Source of the DNA: Trichaptum fuscoviolaceum
Taxonomy: Eukaryota > Basidiomycota > Agaricomycetes > Hymenochaetales > Trichaptaceae
Assembly: GCA_910574455.1 (NCBI GenBank)
Contig: CAJSYZ010000001.1
Span: 4,447,424-4,511,423 of the forward strand
DNA: 64,000 nucleotides
Direction of reading: 5' to 3'
Shown here: positions 1 through 12,612 of the stretch, piece after piece
Numbering within the stretch: position 1 is the first letter of the stretch
Layout: the number at the start of each line of letters is the position of its first letter
Notes under the pieces: generated by a model
The model's database searches: none
What the model was told of the DNA's origin: nothing
What the model saw: only the letters and a program-made list of their open reading frames with translations
Made by a program: the position numbers and the translations under genes

Positions 1-414
1 AGATACAGAAAGCCTACGGAAAGTCACCCAGTTTTCGTTTTTGCTCTCACTCTTTTTATGTAATGTCGTGATGTGCAATTGCATGCCGATGCAACGGTGA
101 GCTGAGTCACTGTGAGTAAACCAGCCGACGCCTCGCTATAGTTTCGGCTCAGGTCGGGATAGGACTGACGGAGTACTTGCTTTTCTGGCGAGTGCCCAAA
201 TGCAGCCCAATTCATGCTATGCACCGCTTTCCATTAAATGTGTAGAAGGTTTACTCGGGAACACTGATAAATCGTGGATGGGTCTTTAGAGGTCCGTAGT
301 ACGTTTTGTTGATATAAGTGGTGTATTCAAGCGAACCGTAGGCGTAATGGTCACTAGCGTTCATGATCATGGATTACCGACAACAAGGGAAGACTTTTGG
401 AGAACGTACGCAAA
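1..414. other. Intergenic, no gene recognised
   Basis: This is the downstream flank of the minus-strand SRP receptor beta gene. I see only a short minus-strand open frame with no recognisable motif, and no RNA gene. Confidence 0.5.
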
Positions 415-1392
415 CTAAGGCAAATCATCCAGCCACAGTCTAAGATCATCTAAACCATCCGCATCGTCGTTGCTTTTCTCTCTCTCGTGTTTTTCAACCG
501 GCTGACTCCCAACCTTCACCCAGCTTGCTAAGAAGTGAACATCCCCGCCTTCCCAGTCTGCGAACTTGAACGTCCCTGTCCGGCAATCAAGACCACCTAA
601 CTCAGTTCCTTCACCTTCAGCACCTAACCCCTCCACACCAACTCCGCCAGACTGTGCTGCACGCCGTTTCTCCAGTTCGCGTTCCAGGACAGTACGCACA
701 CGGGAGATTGCGAGAGCTGACTTGTCTTGAGATAAAGCACTTGAAGAAGGGAGGAGATCTGATTTGTGCGCGAGGATAGCTAAGGGAGGTAATGTGCGTG
801 TTGCAGGCAGCGAAGTTAAGGCGTGAAGAACATGGTGAAGGTGTCTGAACATAAGGTATGATATTCGTGAGTATATCAAGTTCACTATGAGACTGTACGT
901 ACTCTGCTATCTCGCTCCCATTCCTTGTTATCGTACTCACATCCACTACAAACACGACAGCTTTCGCGTCCTGAATATAGTTCTTGAAGGTGTCGCGAAG
1001 TCGTGGATGGCCCGGTACGTCCACGACGTGTAACTGCTTCTTCGAACCGCTTGGCGGAAGTAAGCAATTATTCACTTGCAAGGACGTGTGTGTCGGAAGG
1101 GTTTGGTCGTATATTAACTAGGAAATGAAATGTTATTCATTCTTACTTAGCTACTGGTTGTTTTCATACTGTAGTCAACACTGCAGTCTTGCCAGCATTT
1201 TCATCTCCAAGAAGAAGTACCACATTTCCTTTGGACTTTGATTTGGAGCGAGCTATGAGGACTATCACTATGAAGCAGAGCAATTACTGACTATGACCAG
1301 ATTAAGTTTGAAAGTTTGAAGTGATGAAGCCTACCAGCAATAATCAGAATGGCTATTGATAACGATGAAATGATTAAAGTCTGCATCGTCAT
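415..1392 (-). CDS. SRP102: Signal recognition particle receptor subunit beta
   Basis: This is the small membrane-anchored GTPase of the SRP receptor, which holds the alpha subunit at the ER membrane for co-translational targeting. The N-terminus begins M-T-M-Q-T-L followed by one hydrophobic helix, the expected single ER anchor. The next exon carries the G1 loop G-D-E-N-A-G-K-T. A later exon carries the switch II motif D-V-P-G-H-P-R-L-R, and the last exon carries a G4-like A-H-K-S-D. Introns of 50-150 nt separate them; I chose the start at 1392 because it opens the hydrophobic segment. The protein ends L-W-L-D-D-L-P. The gene is divergent from UTP21, with 226 bp between start codons. The G-domain order and anchor make the assignment strong; exact splice sites of the first two introns are inferred. 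Confidence 0.88.
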
Positions 1393-1512
1393 AGTCGGTA
1401 GTTCAAGGATGGTCGGCTTCGACATCTTCGAAACGACGTTTCGTTATTCCTGACTATTTATGTTTTGGTGGAAGTTGTGTTGAGTGACTGGCCCTGGCAC
1501 GTTGCTGAGGCG

Positions 1513-1531
1513 CAACTTGAACTTCAAGTTG
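1513..1531. promoter_or_regulatory. 19-bp palindrome in divergent promoter
   Basis: CAACTTGAACTTCAAGTTG is a perfect inverted repeat with 9-bp arms around a central C. It lies between the divergent starts of SRP102 (1392) and UTP21 (1619). Related CAACTT/AAGTTG sequences occur in other divergent promoters of this window. The regulatory role is inferred from position and recurrence. Confidence 0.4.
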
Positions 1532-1618
1532 AATCCCACGCTGTCTCTAATTTTTGGCCTTGCACAATGCACTAGCCAGTGCAGACTACATAACCTTCTA
1601 CTCATATTTGCGCTTGAC

Positions 1619-4600
1619 ATGGGCTCAACTGTACCACAGGAACGTGGCGCTCCACCAGCTAAGCGCAAAAGAACAGAAAAGGGCGTGTCCAATACCTCCA
1701 ATTCCTCAGCACGACTTTTCGCGCCTTTCAGAGCCTTGGGACTCATCACAAACCATGTGCAATTCGTGCTTCAGACTCGGTCGTTTAAAGGCGCGACGGA
1801 TGGGCCTCGGATACATATCCTGACATGCTTGGGAAGTTCTTGGGCGATGTGGGAGGGAGGCAAGATGACTCTACTTTTCGTCGGTATGTCTGGAACCCGG
1901 TCTAGAATAAAAGGGCAAATTTACAAAGCGAATGCGTTAGGCCCCAATGTTGCTGACTCTATCGCATGCCTTGCTATGAGTGGAGATGCTGTCTGGGCAT
2001 CTTCAGGATTGCATGCTATCAAATACCTCCGGGGAAAGGAGGTGAGTGCACTGTTTCAATTCCGGTACTAGTTTGTGTTGAGCATGGTCGCATTAGGTCG
2101 GAAGATTAACCAACCCACTCGGAACGAATCTCTCTTCAATTGTCGTCTTTGGGGAGCAACTATTAGCTCTGACAGAAGATGGCTCTAGAATGCTAATCTG
2201 GGATATGGCGACTATGGGTGAGGAACATCCTTATGTTTGGTCCAACAAACGAAATTGACTCCATCGAATATAAGAGCTTGTCAGCTCCTTAGAGTTTGAA
2301 AATGGCTTCACTGCAACTGCAGTGCTACACCCTGCGACCTACCTAAATAAGGTTCTAGTAGCGAGTAGTGAGGGGAAGATGCAATTGTGGAATATTCGGA
2401 CACGGTGAGTAACGTTTCCGGATTTTATACACGGAAGCAGACGAACTTAGTGACTTCATTACAGAACCTGCATTCACAAATTTGAAACTTCCCGCCTACG
2501 AGATAGTATTGACAAAAACAGCCCTTGCGCTATAACGTCCCTAGTCCAGTCACCTGCAATTGACGTTGTCGCGATCGGTTTTTCCAATGGTGAAATATCG
2601 ATCTACGACATTAGAGCAGATGAGCGGCTTATGCGCATTTTCATGGAGGGCGGAACAATAAGGAGTCTCTCATTTAGAAGTGGTATGCTCGTATTGGCAT
2701 TTAACGCGTGCTTGAAGCTGACGAACGAGAATCTGCAATTCCAGATGGACAATCTGTGCTTGCTAGCGCTTCCTCAAGTGGCCATATAGCTCTCTGGGAC
2801 TTGAATAACAATGGTCGGTTGATCCACATTATCCGAGGGGCCCATGATCGCGCTGTAAGTGCCGTTGAATGGGTACCTGGTCAACCTGTGCTCGTCAGCT
2901 CCGGTGAGGATAATAGTGTGAAAGTAAGTGATCCTATACCTCAGTATGTACGATCCGGCTCTAATTTATTTTGTCTAGCAATGGTTTTTCGAGTCACCGA
3001 CTGCACCACCGCGCATCTTAAAATTCCGCTCGGGACACCACGAACCACCACATCTCATTCGATACTATGGAGAAGATGGCAAACAACTCCTTACAGCTTC
3101 ACGAGACCGAAGTCTTCGATGCACTTCCGTCGTCCGAGATTCAAGAAGCTTCGAACTATCCCAAGGCCCTATAGCAAAAAAAGCGACTTCTCTGTCCGTT
3201 CCAATTTCAAATCTAAAATTCCCTCCTATCACACACCTATCTTTCTCGACCACTCGCTCAAAAGACTGGGATGACGTTCTATCTGCGCATAAACAGGAGA
3301 GCGTTGCTCGCACGTGGACAGTGCGCGAAAAGAAGCTGGGAAAATGGGTACTTAACCTCAATGACAGCATACCGGAGAAAGATAGAAGAAAAAAAGCGTC
3401 AGCAGGGTCTGTTCGGGTCAGCTGAACATTTTGGCATGCAGATTCTCATTGCTCATTCAACTAAAATGTAGGCTGTCTGTGTCTCAGCGTGTGGCAATTT
3501 TGGTCTTGCCGGTTCGTCCTCGGGCACTATACAAATGTGGAACATGCAGTCCGGCATTCGAAGAAAGGCTTTTGACGTAGGCCTTCGACCCCCAGAAATT
3601 GCGGAACGCTTTGGTGCGTCAGAAAGAGAACGGGCCGTCAGCGGTCTGGCAACAGATTCGCTGAATAGACTAGTCATTGCTGCCACTTATGACGGGACTA
3701 TCAACGTAAGTATTCCCTGTCAAAATGAGAGCAATGATGTTTACTTACATGTAATATAGTTCTTCGATTTCCACACAACAAAACTCGAGTACACTGTCAT
3801 CTTACCGACCACTTGTTCATCAATCTTGTTACAGCGAGATAGTGGCCTACTTGCTGTTGTGTGTGACGACCTTGTGGTTCGCATAGTTGACATTGAGACA
3901 AGGCGGATAGTTCGTGAGATGGGCGGCTTCAAGGGTAATATACTCGACATCGTCAGTTCTGTGCTATTCATGACAATATATAGATGTTGAAATCGTCTTT
4001 TTCAGGCATTTTCGTCAGATTCGCGATGGTTAATCGCAACATCATTGGACTCTGTTATACGAACTTTTGACATCCCTACTGGCCGATTGATTGACGCTTT
4101 CCGTACGTCAAGTGTGGCCACAAGCATCAGCTTTTCCCCGACCAATGACTTTCTGGCAACCTCCCATGTCGACAGCGTCGGTGTTTACTTATGGTACGTC
4201 TGTTCATGAAGGCTGCTCTTGACGATCACTAATAATATGTGGACCAGGGCGAACAGAGCCCAATATACGGATGTGTCACTGCAAGGCATCGTCGACGAGG
4301 ATGTCGCCGACGTCGCATTGCCATCGATACAGGGATCGGCTGAAGACGAAGGTAGGTATCATGGCCCTCCGCTGATCAATGCCATTTACAAACACGATTA
4401 TGTAGCGTTGGAGGCAATTCAATCTCTTACTCTCGAAGAACCCCCCGACGTGTTCTCTACACCATCACAGCTGGGCGGTGATCTCATCACGCTCACACTT
4501 CTCCCTCGATCACGGTGGCAAACACTTCTCAACCTTGAAGTCATTCAAGTACGTATCTGCGGCGTATCAGTGTCAGCGCCCATCCATTAAACTAACGGAT

Positions 4601-5232
4601 GGCTTTTATATCCAAAAATATAGCAACGCAACAAGCCGAAGGAGCCGCCCAAAGCTCCTGAGAAAGCACCTTTTTTCTTGCCTACCCTACCAGGAGTTGA
4701 ACACCGATTTGCTGTGACGCAAAAAGGAGACTTGGATTCAGATGCGAACGACAAGAAACAAAAACCTAGCAGACTTCTGGAGGCTGGTGCATCACAGGCT
4801 GAGAGTATATTCTACAAGAAATTAGCCTCCGAGGACCCCGAGGGCGATTGTACGTGTCTTTGATCAGTATTGAACTCACAATGTGACACTGGTTGACGTG
4901 TGTCCTGGACAGACGAATCATTGTTTAGCTACGTGAAGACACTCACACCGGCTGCAATTGACCTCGAGCTGCGAGCGCTCGTCTCTCTTGAAGGGCTCAG
5001 CACATTCATCAATGCGCTCGTGCGCCGCCTACGCGCGCACAGGGATTTCGATGCCGTACAGACGTTTATGGGCGTGCTGCTACGGATGCACAGCGATGTA
5101 TTTGTGGAAAACCCGGAACTCCGCGATTCACTAGACAAGCTTCGTGAAGCACAAGTGGAAGAGAGTAGGAGAATTCTCGATGCTATCTCCGCGTCGTTAG
5201 GTGCATTGAGTTTCGTTCGTGATGTATTATAG
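1619..5232 (+). CDS. UTP21: U3 snoRNP / small-subunit processome protein Utp21 (WDR36)
   Basis: Utp21/WDR36 is a double WD40-propeller component of the UTP-B complex, needed for 18S rRNA maturation in the nucleolus. The start at 1619 begins M-G-S-T-V-P-Q and leads into the characteristic N-terminal block L-F-A-P-F-R-A-L-G-L-I-T, directly followed by T-R-S-F-K-G. Multiple exons encode WD-type repeats, for example A-L-W-D-L near 2790 and N-M-Q-S-G near 3545. The last exons carry the Utp21-specific C-terminal domain, with L-P-G-V-E-H-R-F near 4685 and L-F-S-Y-V-K-T-L-T-P-A-A-I-D-L-E near 4925, ending S-F-V-R-D-V-L. About a dozen short introns break the reading frame. It shares a divergent promoter with SRP102. 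No lesion was seen, although not every splice junction was resolved. Confidence 0.92.
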
Positions 5233-5349
5233 TTACATATAGTGCTTTCGTTATAAGCTTTATTTACTATATAAGTCATTTGTAGCTGGATTGAACCACT
5301 ACTGGGATTGGTGGGGAATGGGTAGCAAGTGATAAGAGTACGATTTAAC

Positions 5350-6711
5350 CTAGACGGGGGATTCACGAGAAGAAACCTTTCCACTATTATCACCGTCGGA
5401 TGCGACAGACATTGACAGGCTCGGGACGGTCTCAATCATTTCAGCTGCACGCCCCTTCTGGTGCAAAGTTGTCTGGGAGTTCCCATTCATCGTAGCGGTC
5501 GTCTGGCCATGTGAAGTGTTTTGCCCAGTGGATAAGGCAAATGAAGTAGTCCCGAAAACTAGATTTGGTGACGTAGCTTTTTGAGCTGTGGACCACGCGT
5601 TATCCGGTCGAGCGTGTCCGATTGCGACGCGGAATATGATGAGCGTAGCAGCGATTCCCTGTTGAAAGTCATACTTAGTATCTGACATTGGAGAAGCAGA
5701 AACCCGCTCACAGCTATTTGGGGATGAATTAGTTCCGGATAACTAAGTCTTATATCCTTTCTAACGGTAAGGACCAGAAATGCAATCAGGTTCACCGAGT
5801 AGAGTGCTGCGGACTCGACAAGAATTTCGATGATGCGGGAGTATTGGCCAAATTGACCTTTGGTGTCAATACCAAGCTTCCTGGAAGTACGTTGGACCAA
5901 GTAGACCCGGAAAATTATTAGAAGCGTCGTCAGGAGGCTGGTCGTGAGTGACAACGCTTCATATGGTGTCGTGAAATTGGCAAAATGCTCTCCGACCGGT
6001 GTTGGAATTGGGTCACGGGTGAGAGCAACTTGGCCAACAATACTGATCGCAGCAACAACTGAAACCAACCGTAAGCTCATGTCAGGTGAGACTCAAGAAA
6101 CTCACCTTGACCCGCAACCGTCGCAAGGATTGGCAAAATGACAATTAACCAATTGTACTCATATACGACCCAACATCTCCAAATCTGTCTCCTTTTTTAG
6201 ATGTTTTATGGGGTTCGATCGAAGACGACAACGTACGAAGAGAAGATCAGCCATCAGTATATTTAGAGAGAAGCAAGCATCGATTCCGCCCGTGTAGAAG
6301 ACCGAATGCGCCGTTAACGCCGCGATCACGTCCACCGAAGCACCGTGGTTGGTGAAGGCTGTAGTGAGAAGCCCCCACGTCGCAGCCGAATGGATCGTCG
6401 CGCTTGCAAACATGATAATAACAATCGCTAGCCACAGCTTGTTTCGTGGTGAAGGCTCCGCTCGGAAGACTGAGGATGCAGATCAGTACGTAGGTCTTCC
6501 TAAGTTGAAGAAAGACATACCTAGTGCCCAGACGGTGGCCAACGCCAAGCAAGCGTAGACACCTTTTGTTTTTGTTTGATGGATTAATCAATAACTAGTA
6601 AACATAATTTGATGAGATTTGCGCACCATTGAACCAAGGTTCAAGAACTAGAGCATTGAGGGGATATTCGTGGAGAACAGCATCTGCTTCCGCCTGCGTG
6701 ATCCCCGACAT
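5350..6711 (-). CDS. Fungal seven-transmembrane protein of unknown function
   Basis: This is an integral membrane protein resembling a large basidiomycete 7-TM family whose function is unknown to me. The start at 6711 (M-S-G-I-T-Q-A-E-A-D) precedes an extracellular-looking stretch ending L-E-P-W-F-N. After it come hydrophobic exons G-V-Y-A-C-L-A-L-A-T-V-W-A-L and W-L-A-I-V-I-I-M-F-A-S-A-T. The motif D-L-L-F-V-R-C-R-L follows the third segment, then two further helices and E-S-A-A-L-Y-S-V-N-L-I-A-F-L-V-L-T-V. The block G-I-A-A-T-L-I-I-F-R-V-A-I-G-H-A-R ends the membrane part, and a Ser/Thr-rich cytoplasmic tail follows. Five short introns fit GT-AG rules. It is convergent with UTP21, with a gap of only 117 bp. 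No ligand or enzymatic motif is visible. Confidence 0.75.
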
Positions 6712-9169
6712 GTCACTAGCGAAGCTGGGGCGATTCTTGCAAGAAATAACACGCCAACAGAGCTTTATGCAGAGATTCTCAAGCCGCTGTTCGCACAGCG
6801 TGTCATGGGATAGATATATGGCCCGCCGGCATCATTTGTCTAGTCGCAGTAACAGCTGTCGACCCATCAATGAGATAGCGGAAGCGCGTCAGGTGTTGCC
6901 CTGACTTCATACACAGAAGCTCATTTGAAAGTTATATAAAGAAGGCTTTGGTTCTCGCGGAGGAAGGTAAGAATATATCCTGGGATCTGAGTCGGGTTTT
7001 AATCATTCACCGCGGATTCTTCCCATCATGAAATGGGTACTGTAGTAGTCCCTTGAGCATTCCATTATTGCGTTTCACAAGTTGCATGGTAGTCAAATTG
7101 CAGTAGGCTGTTTTCGACATAGGTGATGGTTGGATTCAAGTTCAAGTTTGCCAGCCAGCTTCAGATAAGTAAGAAATAAGGGATTACGTAAGTCAGACAT
7201 CCACACTGGCACCCAGTGAGGCTCCGAGTCGCGGCCACCGGCAGTGATGGGAAACTCATAAAACTCACGCTTCAACTTGAACATCAACTTGAAGATGCAC
7301 ACTGGAATTTACTTCGCACTTACAAGTCTGGCTGTTAATGCGAATCGGATACTACGATAACTTATTGTTCTGTATTCTATGCCCAGCACACCTCTGAAGA
7401 TGTCTAGAATTGGCTTGTCTTTGACTCTTCTTCGACTTACTCGACTTCACTGTAACTTCCAGCTTTGCTTGCTGTGGTACTTGCATCGTGATGATGCGAT
7501 AGTCTACTTTTGTTTTGAAGATAGACGAAAGTCGACGATTTGCTCGACTTAATCGATCTCGGTGGAAAGGGTGGAACAAACAGCGTCTTCACTGGGCAAA
7601 AACCTCGTGTTTTGGCAAACTACTTTGGCAAAGATTTGACTGCCCTTGCAGTGCGTGCGGAATACAGGTTGCTATTATTAAAATGGTGCGTGTGTTCAGC
7701 TTCAAGTTTATCGGGTATACTGATCTGAAGGCTCCTCGCTCCCAGAACCTGGTACCTGAAAAACTACTCCCGCTCGGCGTTCACATGCCTGTCATTTGCG
7801 CGGATAGCGCGTCCAGCTGTCGTTTAACTATATCTTGTGGGTTTTTTTGGCTGAGCACTGTCGACTTAAGACGCCTCAGATCTGAGGTACGCTGTCATCA
7901 TCGACAGTGCCGTATTGGCTTACATTTGATGAGACCTTCTTAACTAACGTTTTGGTTGAGCACGGATCATGAGTTGTCAAGAGGCATTGATAAAGATTTG
8001 TATCTGAGAAAGGCGTTATGAAGTACTTCACCCCTCAAATTTCCTGTGTAAAGATTTTGCTGTACCTGCATGATAATCGGTGGTCCAGCCTTCGCTTATC
8101 TCAGGCGACAGGCTTCCCGGGCTAATCTTTTTATACGAAGAAGACTCAAGACTGCAGACCTGGCAGTTGACCAGCAAATCGATAGGACTGCAAAAATGCC
8201 TACGGAAAGCCATTTGTTTCTGGCGATACCTTCACCAGCTGTAAATTCTGAGAAAGTGGGACGGTGAGTTCTATTGATGACTGTCTCGCGAAATCATCAC
8301 TATGACATTATTGTGATGCTGATTTTTATTCATTTTGTATAATGCTATCTTTCAGGAAGGCTTCCTTATATCTTGGTAAATGCTCTGGTATGAGCATGGC
8401 ATCGAAGCGTGCCACTTAGCAAAGAGCGCCGATCCTCATGACCGTGAAGTTCAACGCTGCCAAGTTTGAAAGGACACGCAGTGCGTATTGCACCCGCACT
8501 TTCTTGTTTTCACAGTTGAGTAATCTCAATGATATAAGGCCCTCTATCCAGATCTCTGACATATTAATATCATACAACAAAGTTTAGCCTCAGAGTTGTC
8601 TGCAGTTTGACGAACTTAACAATGAACATTGAAGGTTTTTGTTGATGTCGGAGCCGATTTCGAGGTGAATACCCACTCCATCCATTTGGTGAGAAAAGTC
8701 ACAACTCATATTCAATCGGTAGAGCAACATGGGCCGGCATGTGCGCGCCGAAACTAATGGCCCAATGCAAATGGAAGACTGATGAGCAGTGGTTGCCCCT
8801 CTCCTGCAGAACAGCGAACTTGATCCCTGATGGTCGTTCAAATGCATGTATGACCACGCGCCGCATCGTATGCCATAAAGAAGCTTGTCTGTGAATCTCG
8901 GCTACGAATTGGGGAAATGGGCGATAACGAAGAGGGCTACACAGAGAAGAAGAAGAATCAGAAGAATCCCAGGACAAGGCAGTGTTCTGTACCGTTGTTA
9001 TTATTGTACAGCTATGTGCGGATAAAAGGAAAGCCCTTTCGCGAAATCTAACGCCTATCAGGACTCAGCTCCTTTGAACTTCGTCTACTGGACTTCCGCA
9101 CAAGTACGGCCCCTTCTCGCGTTTTGTCGGCTCGCTACATTTATCGGCATTATCATCGCCTTCAATATT
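6712..9169. other. 2.5 kb without a supported gene
   Basis: I find no recognisable protein or RNA gene here. Short open frames exist on both strands but carry no family motif and no consistent splice pattern. A pair of TTCAA-type half-site clusters lies at 7135-7150 and 7272-7294, related to the palindrome at 1513. A TATA-like GATAAAA near 9018 may serve the gene starting at 9170. Confidence 0.5.
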
Positions 9170-10142
9170 ATGCGCTTCTTCAGCACCTCAATCTCAATTC
9201 TACTTTTGGCAACCGCTGGTGAGGCTTCTATATCGGTCTTCCGATTTTTCGAAGGGTTCTCGCTGATCATGGAATCAACTTCGCGAAGCCTCTGCGCTTC
9301 TAAAATCGCAAACGGTATGCGATTCAAACAGTGGACTATGCTTTGAAGGAATTCATGTTAGTCAATCCTTATTCAATGCGGCCATGATCCTAAGTTTATA
9401 CACAGGACACTGCGACCAACGTAACCTTGGGATTCGTCTTGCCATTACAAAATAATGGAAAATCAGACCTATTTATCGGGATGATGTCTTTCCCGCTACC
9501 GTATGGCTTTGTAGCGTTTACGGTCGGGCAATCCGCTATTGATCCAATTCTGTGAGTCTAACCATCTAATCTTTGTCGAAATTAGAATTTCTTGACAAGT
9601 TCTTTGCGGCGCAATGATAGGAACATAAGGACACTAAGTCCAACAGTTGTAAACGGACCTATTGCTCTGTTCGGATTTCCGCCGAAGAATAATCAAGACA
9701 ATACCATACCGACGTTAGATCTTTCGAACATGGTCGCGCCTTTGACCACCTTATCGTAAATCCCATTCCTGTTAATTTGCAGTGGTGTCAACTAACTATT
9801 GCCTCGATGGAAAAAAGGAAGAGCTCAGCTCCTGTTTTGGTGCCGTCTGAGTCGGCGAAGCTGACGATATCACAGAAGTCAACTGTGACGTCCAATCACG
9901 CTACGGCAATATTCCTCTGCGAGAACTGCTCGGCTTCATCAAATATATTATCAGGCATATTCAAATCGGATTTGCCCGTGCTAACGATCCTGCTGCAAGA
10001 TGACGAGCCGCTCTATCTTGGCCCAAACCTGGCGGATACAGTCCTTCCGCTGTCCGGCGCGGAAGCGAAGCATTTCCAGCTCAACACTAAAGCTGCAAGG
10101 ACGGCGGACTTTCAGTCGATACTCCATGAGGCTGGCTTCTGA
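9170..10142 (+). CDS. Secreted DOMON / CDH-cytochrome-like protein, paralogue A
   Basis: This is a small secreted protein resembling the cytochrome (AA8, DOMON-type beta-sandwich) domain of fungal cellobiose dehydrogenase. The start at 9170 gives a signal peptide M-R-F-F-S-T-S-I-S-I-L-L-L-A-T-A. The spliced N-terminus then has C-x6-C followed by F-E-G-I-H. The core has T-N-V-T-L-G-F-V-L-P, F-I-G-M-M-S-F-P-L-P-Y-G-F and a F-L-C-E-N-C pair after S-T-V-T-S-N-H. The last exon ends N-T-K-A-A-R-T-A-D-F-Q-S-I-L. Four introns lie at the same positions as in paralogues B and C. The positions where CDH places its haem-ligating Met and His carry other residues in my by-eye alignment, so haem binding is doubtful. 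Family placement rests on motif order. Confidence 0.72.
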
Positions 10143-11573
10143 AGGCCTCGCGTTACGTACTTGACGGCGAATTTGCGGGGTGTAATATGTATCTGGATTT
10201 TCTGTACCATAGAGAGCTTGCATCAACGAATGACGTTGGCGGGGGTTTCCAAGTTTCTCAGATGTATTCAAGTTGATCAGGGCCGAAGGGATCGACACGA
10301 GCAGACTCGGACACATCCAGTGCCTTGATCTCAACCTGTGAGCCCGCTCTAGACACACGTCGAACAACCAATCTAGGTTAATGCTGGATTGCCCACCCAG
10401 GTCGGGAATCATGTTACAAGTAAATGCAACTGTCCGTCTCTAGGGTCGGCTGGCGATTCGGTGGAAGTCAGATGGCTATAGTATTATATACAGAATACTA
10501 CAATTCCTTGACAGGTTCTGACGACCTCTCCCATGTCTTATTTGAAGACACTTCCGAATACTGCGCGAGGAACAACATACATAGAATTCAAGGCTACTAA
10601 AGTAGTTTTAAATCACCCACCGCACATTTCAGAGTTGTAGTTCCTTCCTGTATTGATCGCCACGGTACTATGTATCTGTTTCCTCGGTAAATCACGAACG
10701 TTTTCTACGAACGTTTAGCAAACCTTGCACAGCTTCAAATAAACTGAATATCGATAATGTCTTTCTCTCTTCGAAAACTGGAGTAGTCATAAATTATCCA
10801 ACAGTTCTCGAACAACCATTGCGGAAGCATTATGAAGATTAAGACTGTTCCTGCGATGGTAGATGTAAAAGTTGGCATCTTTGTCATCTCGTCATCTCTT
10901 CAACGTGAAGTTCAAGTTGCCAGTGGTCCGTGCGCAGAACTTCAAAGCAGGAGCAAATACCTCAAAACAGAATCAAACAAGACACAGCGCACTTAACACC
11001 TCCGAGTCTTCCCTCTGTTTCCTCTTCATCGCAGCCTATAGACAGTGCCTATCCTCTGCACTATTTCCACAGCTAGGACACGGCGATGTGGTTATGCGGA
11101 GACGGACGAGGAGAGCTTTAGAGCCCGCTACTTCTATTGTGTGGGGTAAATGGGTGTCAAATCTCTCATATAGCTTCAGAGATTTTCGTAGTTATCTGTT
11201 TTTTGATGACCAGGACTACACGAGTTTGTAATGTATAATATCCGAAATAAAGCACGACTGCCTCAATACAACATTCACTTCGTTCGTGTCTACTCATCGT
11301 TTCACTGGAATGTGTTTTCGTTATCGTAGAACATTCGAATGCGTAGAACGATGGGCAACGACTTTCATTCGCTCAAGCACAAGACCTTAAGTTTGAGATA
11401 AAAGGAAAGCCTATATTTGTAAAAGTGAGAGGCGTCTTGAGTGAGGACGATGGAAGGAACATGACGCATTAGACATCGTGAACGAAGACATGGAGCAGTT
11501 AAAGTAGGACAAAAGCGTGAAAAAGGAAAACTCCCAACAAAATAATAATCGTCTATCATGCATGTGGATGCCT
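10143..11573. other. 1.4 kb intergenic, nothing recognised
   Basis: This lies between the 3' ends of paralogue A and the convergent SAR1 gene. Open frames of up to about 140 codons exist but show no domain or splice logic. One AAGTTCAAGTTG motif occurs at 10909-10920, not near any start codon. Confidence 0.5.
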
Positions 11574-12612
11574 TTAAATCTATGGAAAACGAGTTAGGAC
11601 GCAATCCGGTAAAATGTAATCTTGGACTAACGTATTGAGAGAGCCAGCGGAATCCTTAAGGGCAAGTGAGGTTTTAGCGTTAACTGTACAGAATGAAGAC
11701 GGTTCCACATACCTTCGCCATAACCTTGCCTCATCACAACGGAGCACATGAAAATTTCAATGGGACGAATGTCGCTGAGAGGAACTTTACCCTGCAAAAC
11801 GAACACAAATTTCAGCCCTACATGCTAAGGCCTGATAATATTCGTTTTTACGCACCTTTCCAGTTGTCTGGTATAGCCCAAGGTTATGCCTGAGCTCCTC
11901 CTCACTCACTGCACCGGCCGCGTCAATCTTATTGCCGAGTACGAGGAACGGCACCTTCGAGAGCTCCTCGATAGAGAGTAACGCGTCAAGCTCCGCCTTC
12001 GACTCAGGGAAGCGCTCGAAATCGGTGCTGTCGACGAGGAAAATGATGCCATCGACCTCAGGGAAGTAGTCGCGCCAGAGACGCCGGGCTATATTTCGTC
12101 ATTCAACCGAGTACGGAAAGACAAGTCCGATAGGGAATGGTGAAAAGTATACGAGAAACGCATTACGTCAACGAAAGCGGCCGTCAGTAACTTTCAACAA
12201 GGGGTAGAAGACAGATTCTGAACGTACCTTGGACGTGTCCGCCCAAGTCATAAGTGGTGAACTTGACGTTTCCAATAGCAAGTTCTTCAGAAGCTGGTGA
12301 GAGATAGCAATGTCAGGCATGAGACCGCACGTGATAAGGTGGAACGCACTTGGATGAAGAGTAGGCTGGAGAGTCGCCAATCGGTCGTTCTTCAACATAT
12401 GAAGAAGAGTCTATCCTTCTCATTCAGAGTTGAGTTCAAGATGAGACGAAAGAGTACGTACCGTCTTTCCGGCATTATCAAGGCCAAGGAAGAGGATTTT
12501 AGCGTTCTTGTGTAATAAACCTTGAAGACTGTCAGAACGACTACACGCAACCATGTTGTTAAATCATACCAAGCGACGCGAGCACATCCCAGAACCAGTT
12601 GAAGATGAACAT
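11574..12612 (-). CDS. SAR1: COPII small GTPase Sar1
   Basis: Sar1 initiates COPII coat assembly at ER exit sites. The start at 12612 encodes the amphipathic N-terminus [15 protein letters not shown]. The next exon gives [12 protein letters not shown] (P-loop), and the following one [14 protein letters not shown] large exon encodes [20 protein letters not shown] and the G4 motif G-N-K-I-D. After Q-T-T-G-K the gene continues [11 protein letters not shown] and M-R-Q-G-Y-G-E-G. The frame would read past S-Q-Y unless a final intron (GTTAGT to TTCCATAG, branch CTAAC) is removed; splicing gives the usual S-Q-Y-I end with its stop at 11574. Length and all G motifs fit the family. Confidence 0.93.

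Noticed and set aside
4929..5435. 168-codon open frame antisense to the end of UTP21
   Set aside because: It overlaps the conserved Utp21 C-terminal exon on the other strand, is Ser/Arg-rich by codon mirror, and has no motif.
8699..8977. 92-codon minus-strand frame upstream of DOMON paralogue A
   Set aside because: No domain, no signal peptide, no splice-consistent extension and no paralogue upstream of copies B and C.
10872..11231. 119-codon plus-strand frame
   Set aside because: No recognisable motif; it lies between convergent gene ends and could occur by chance.
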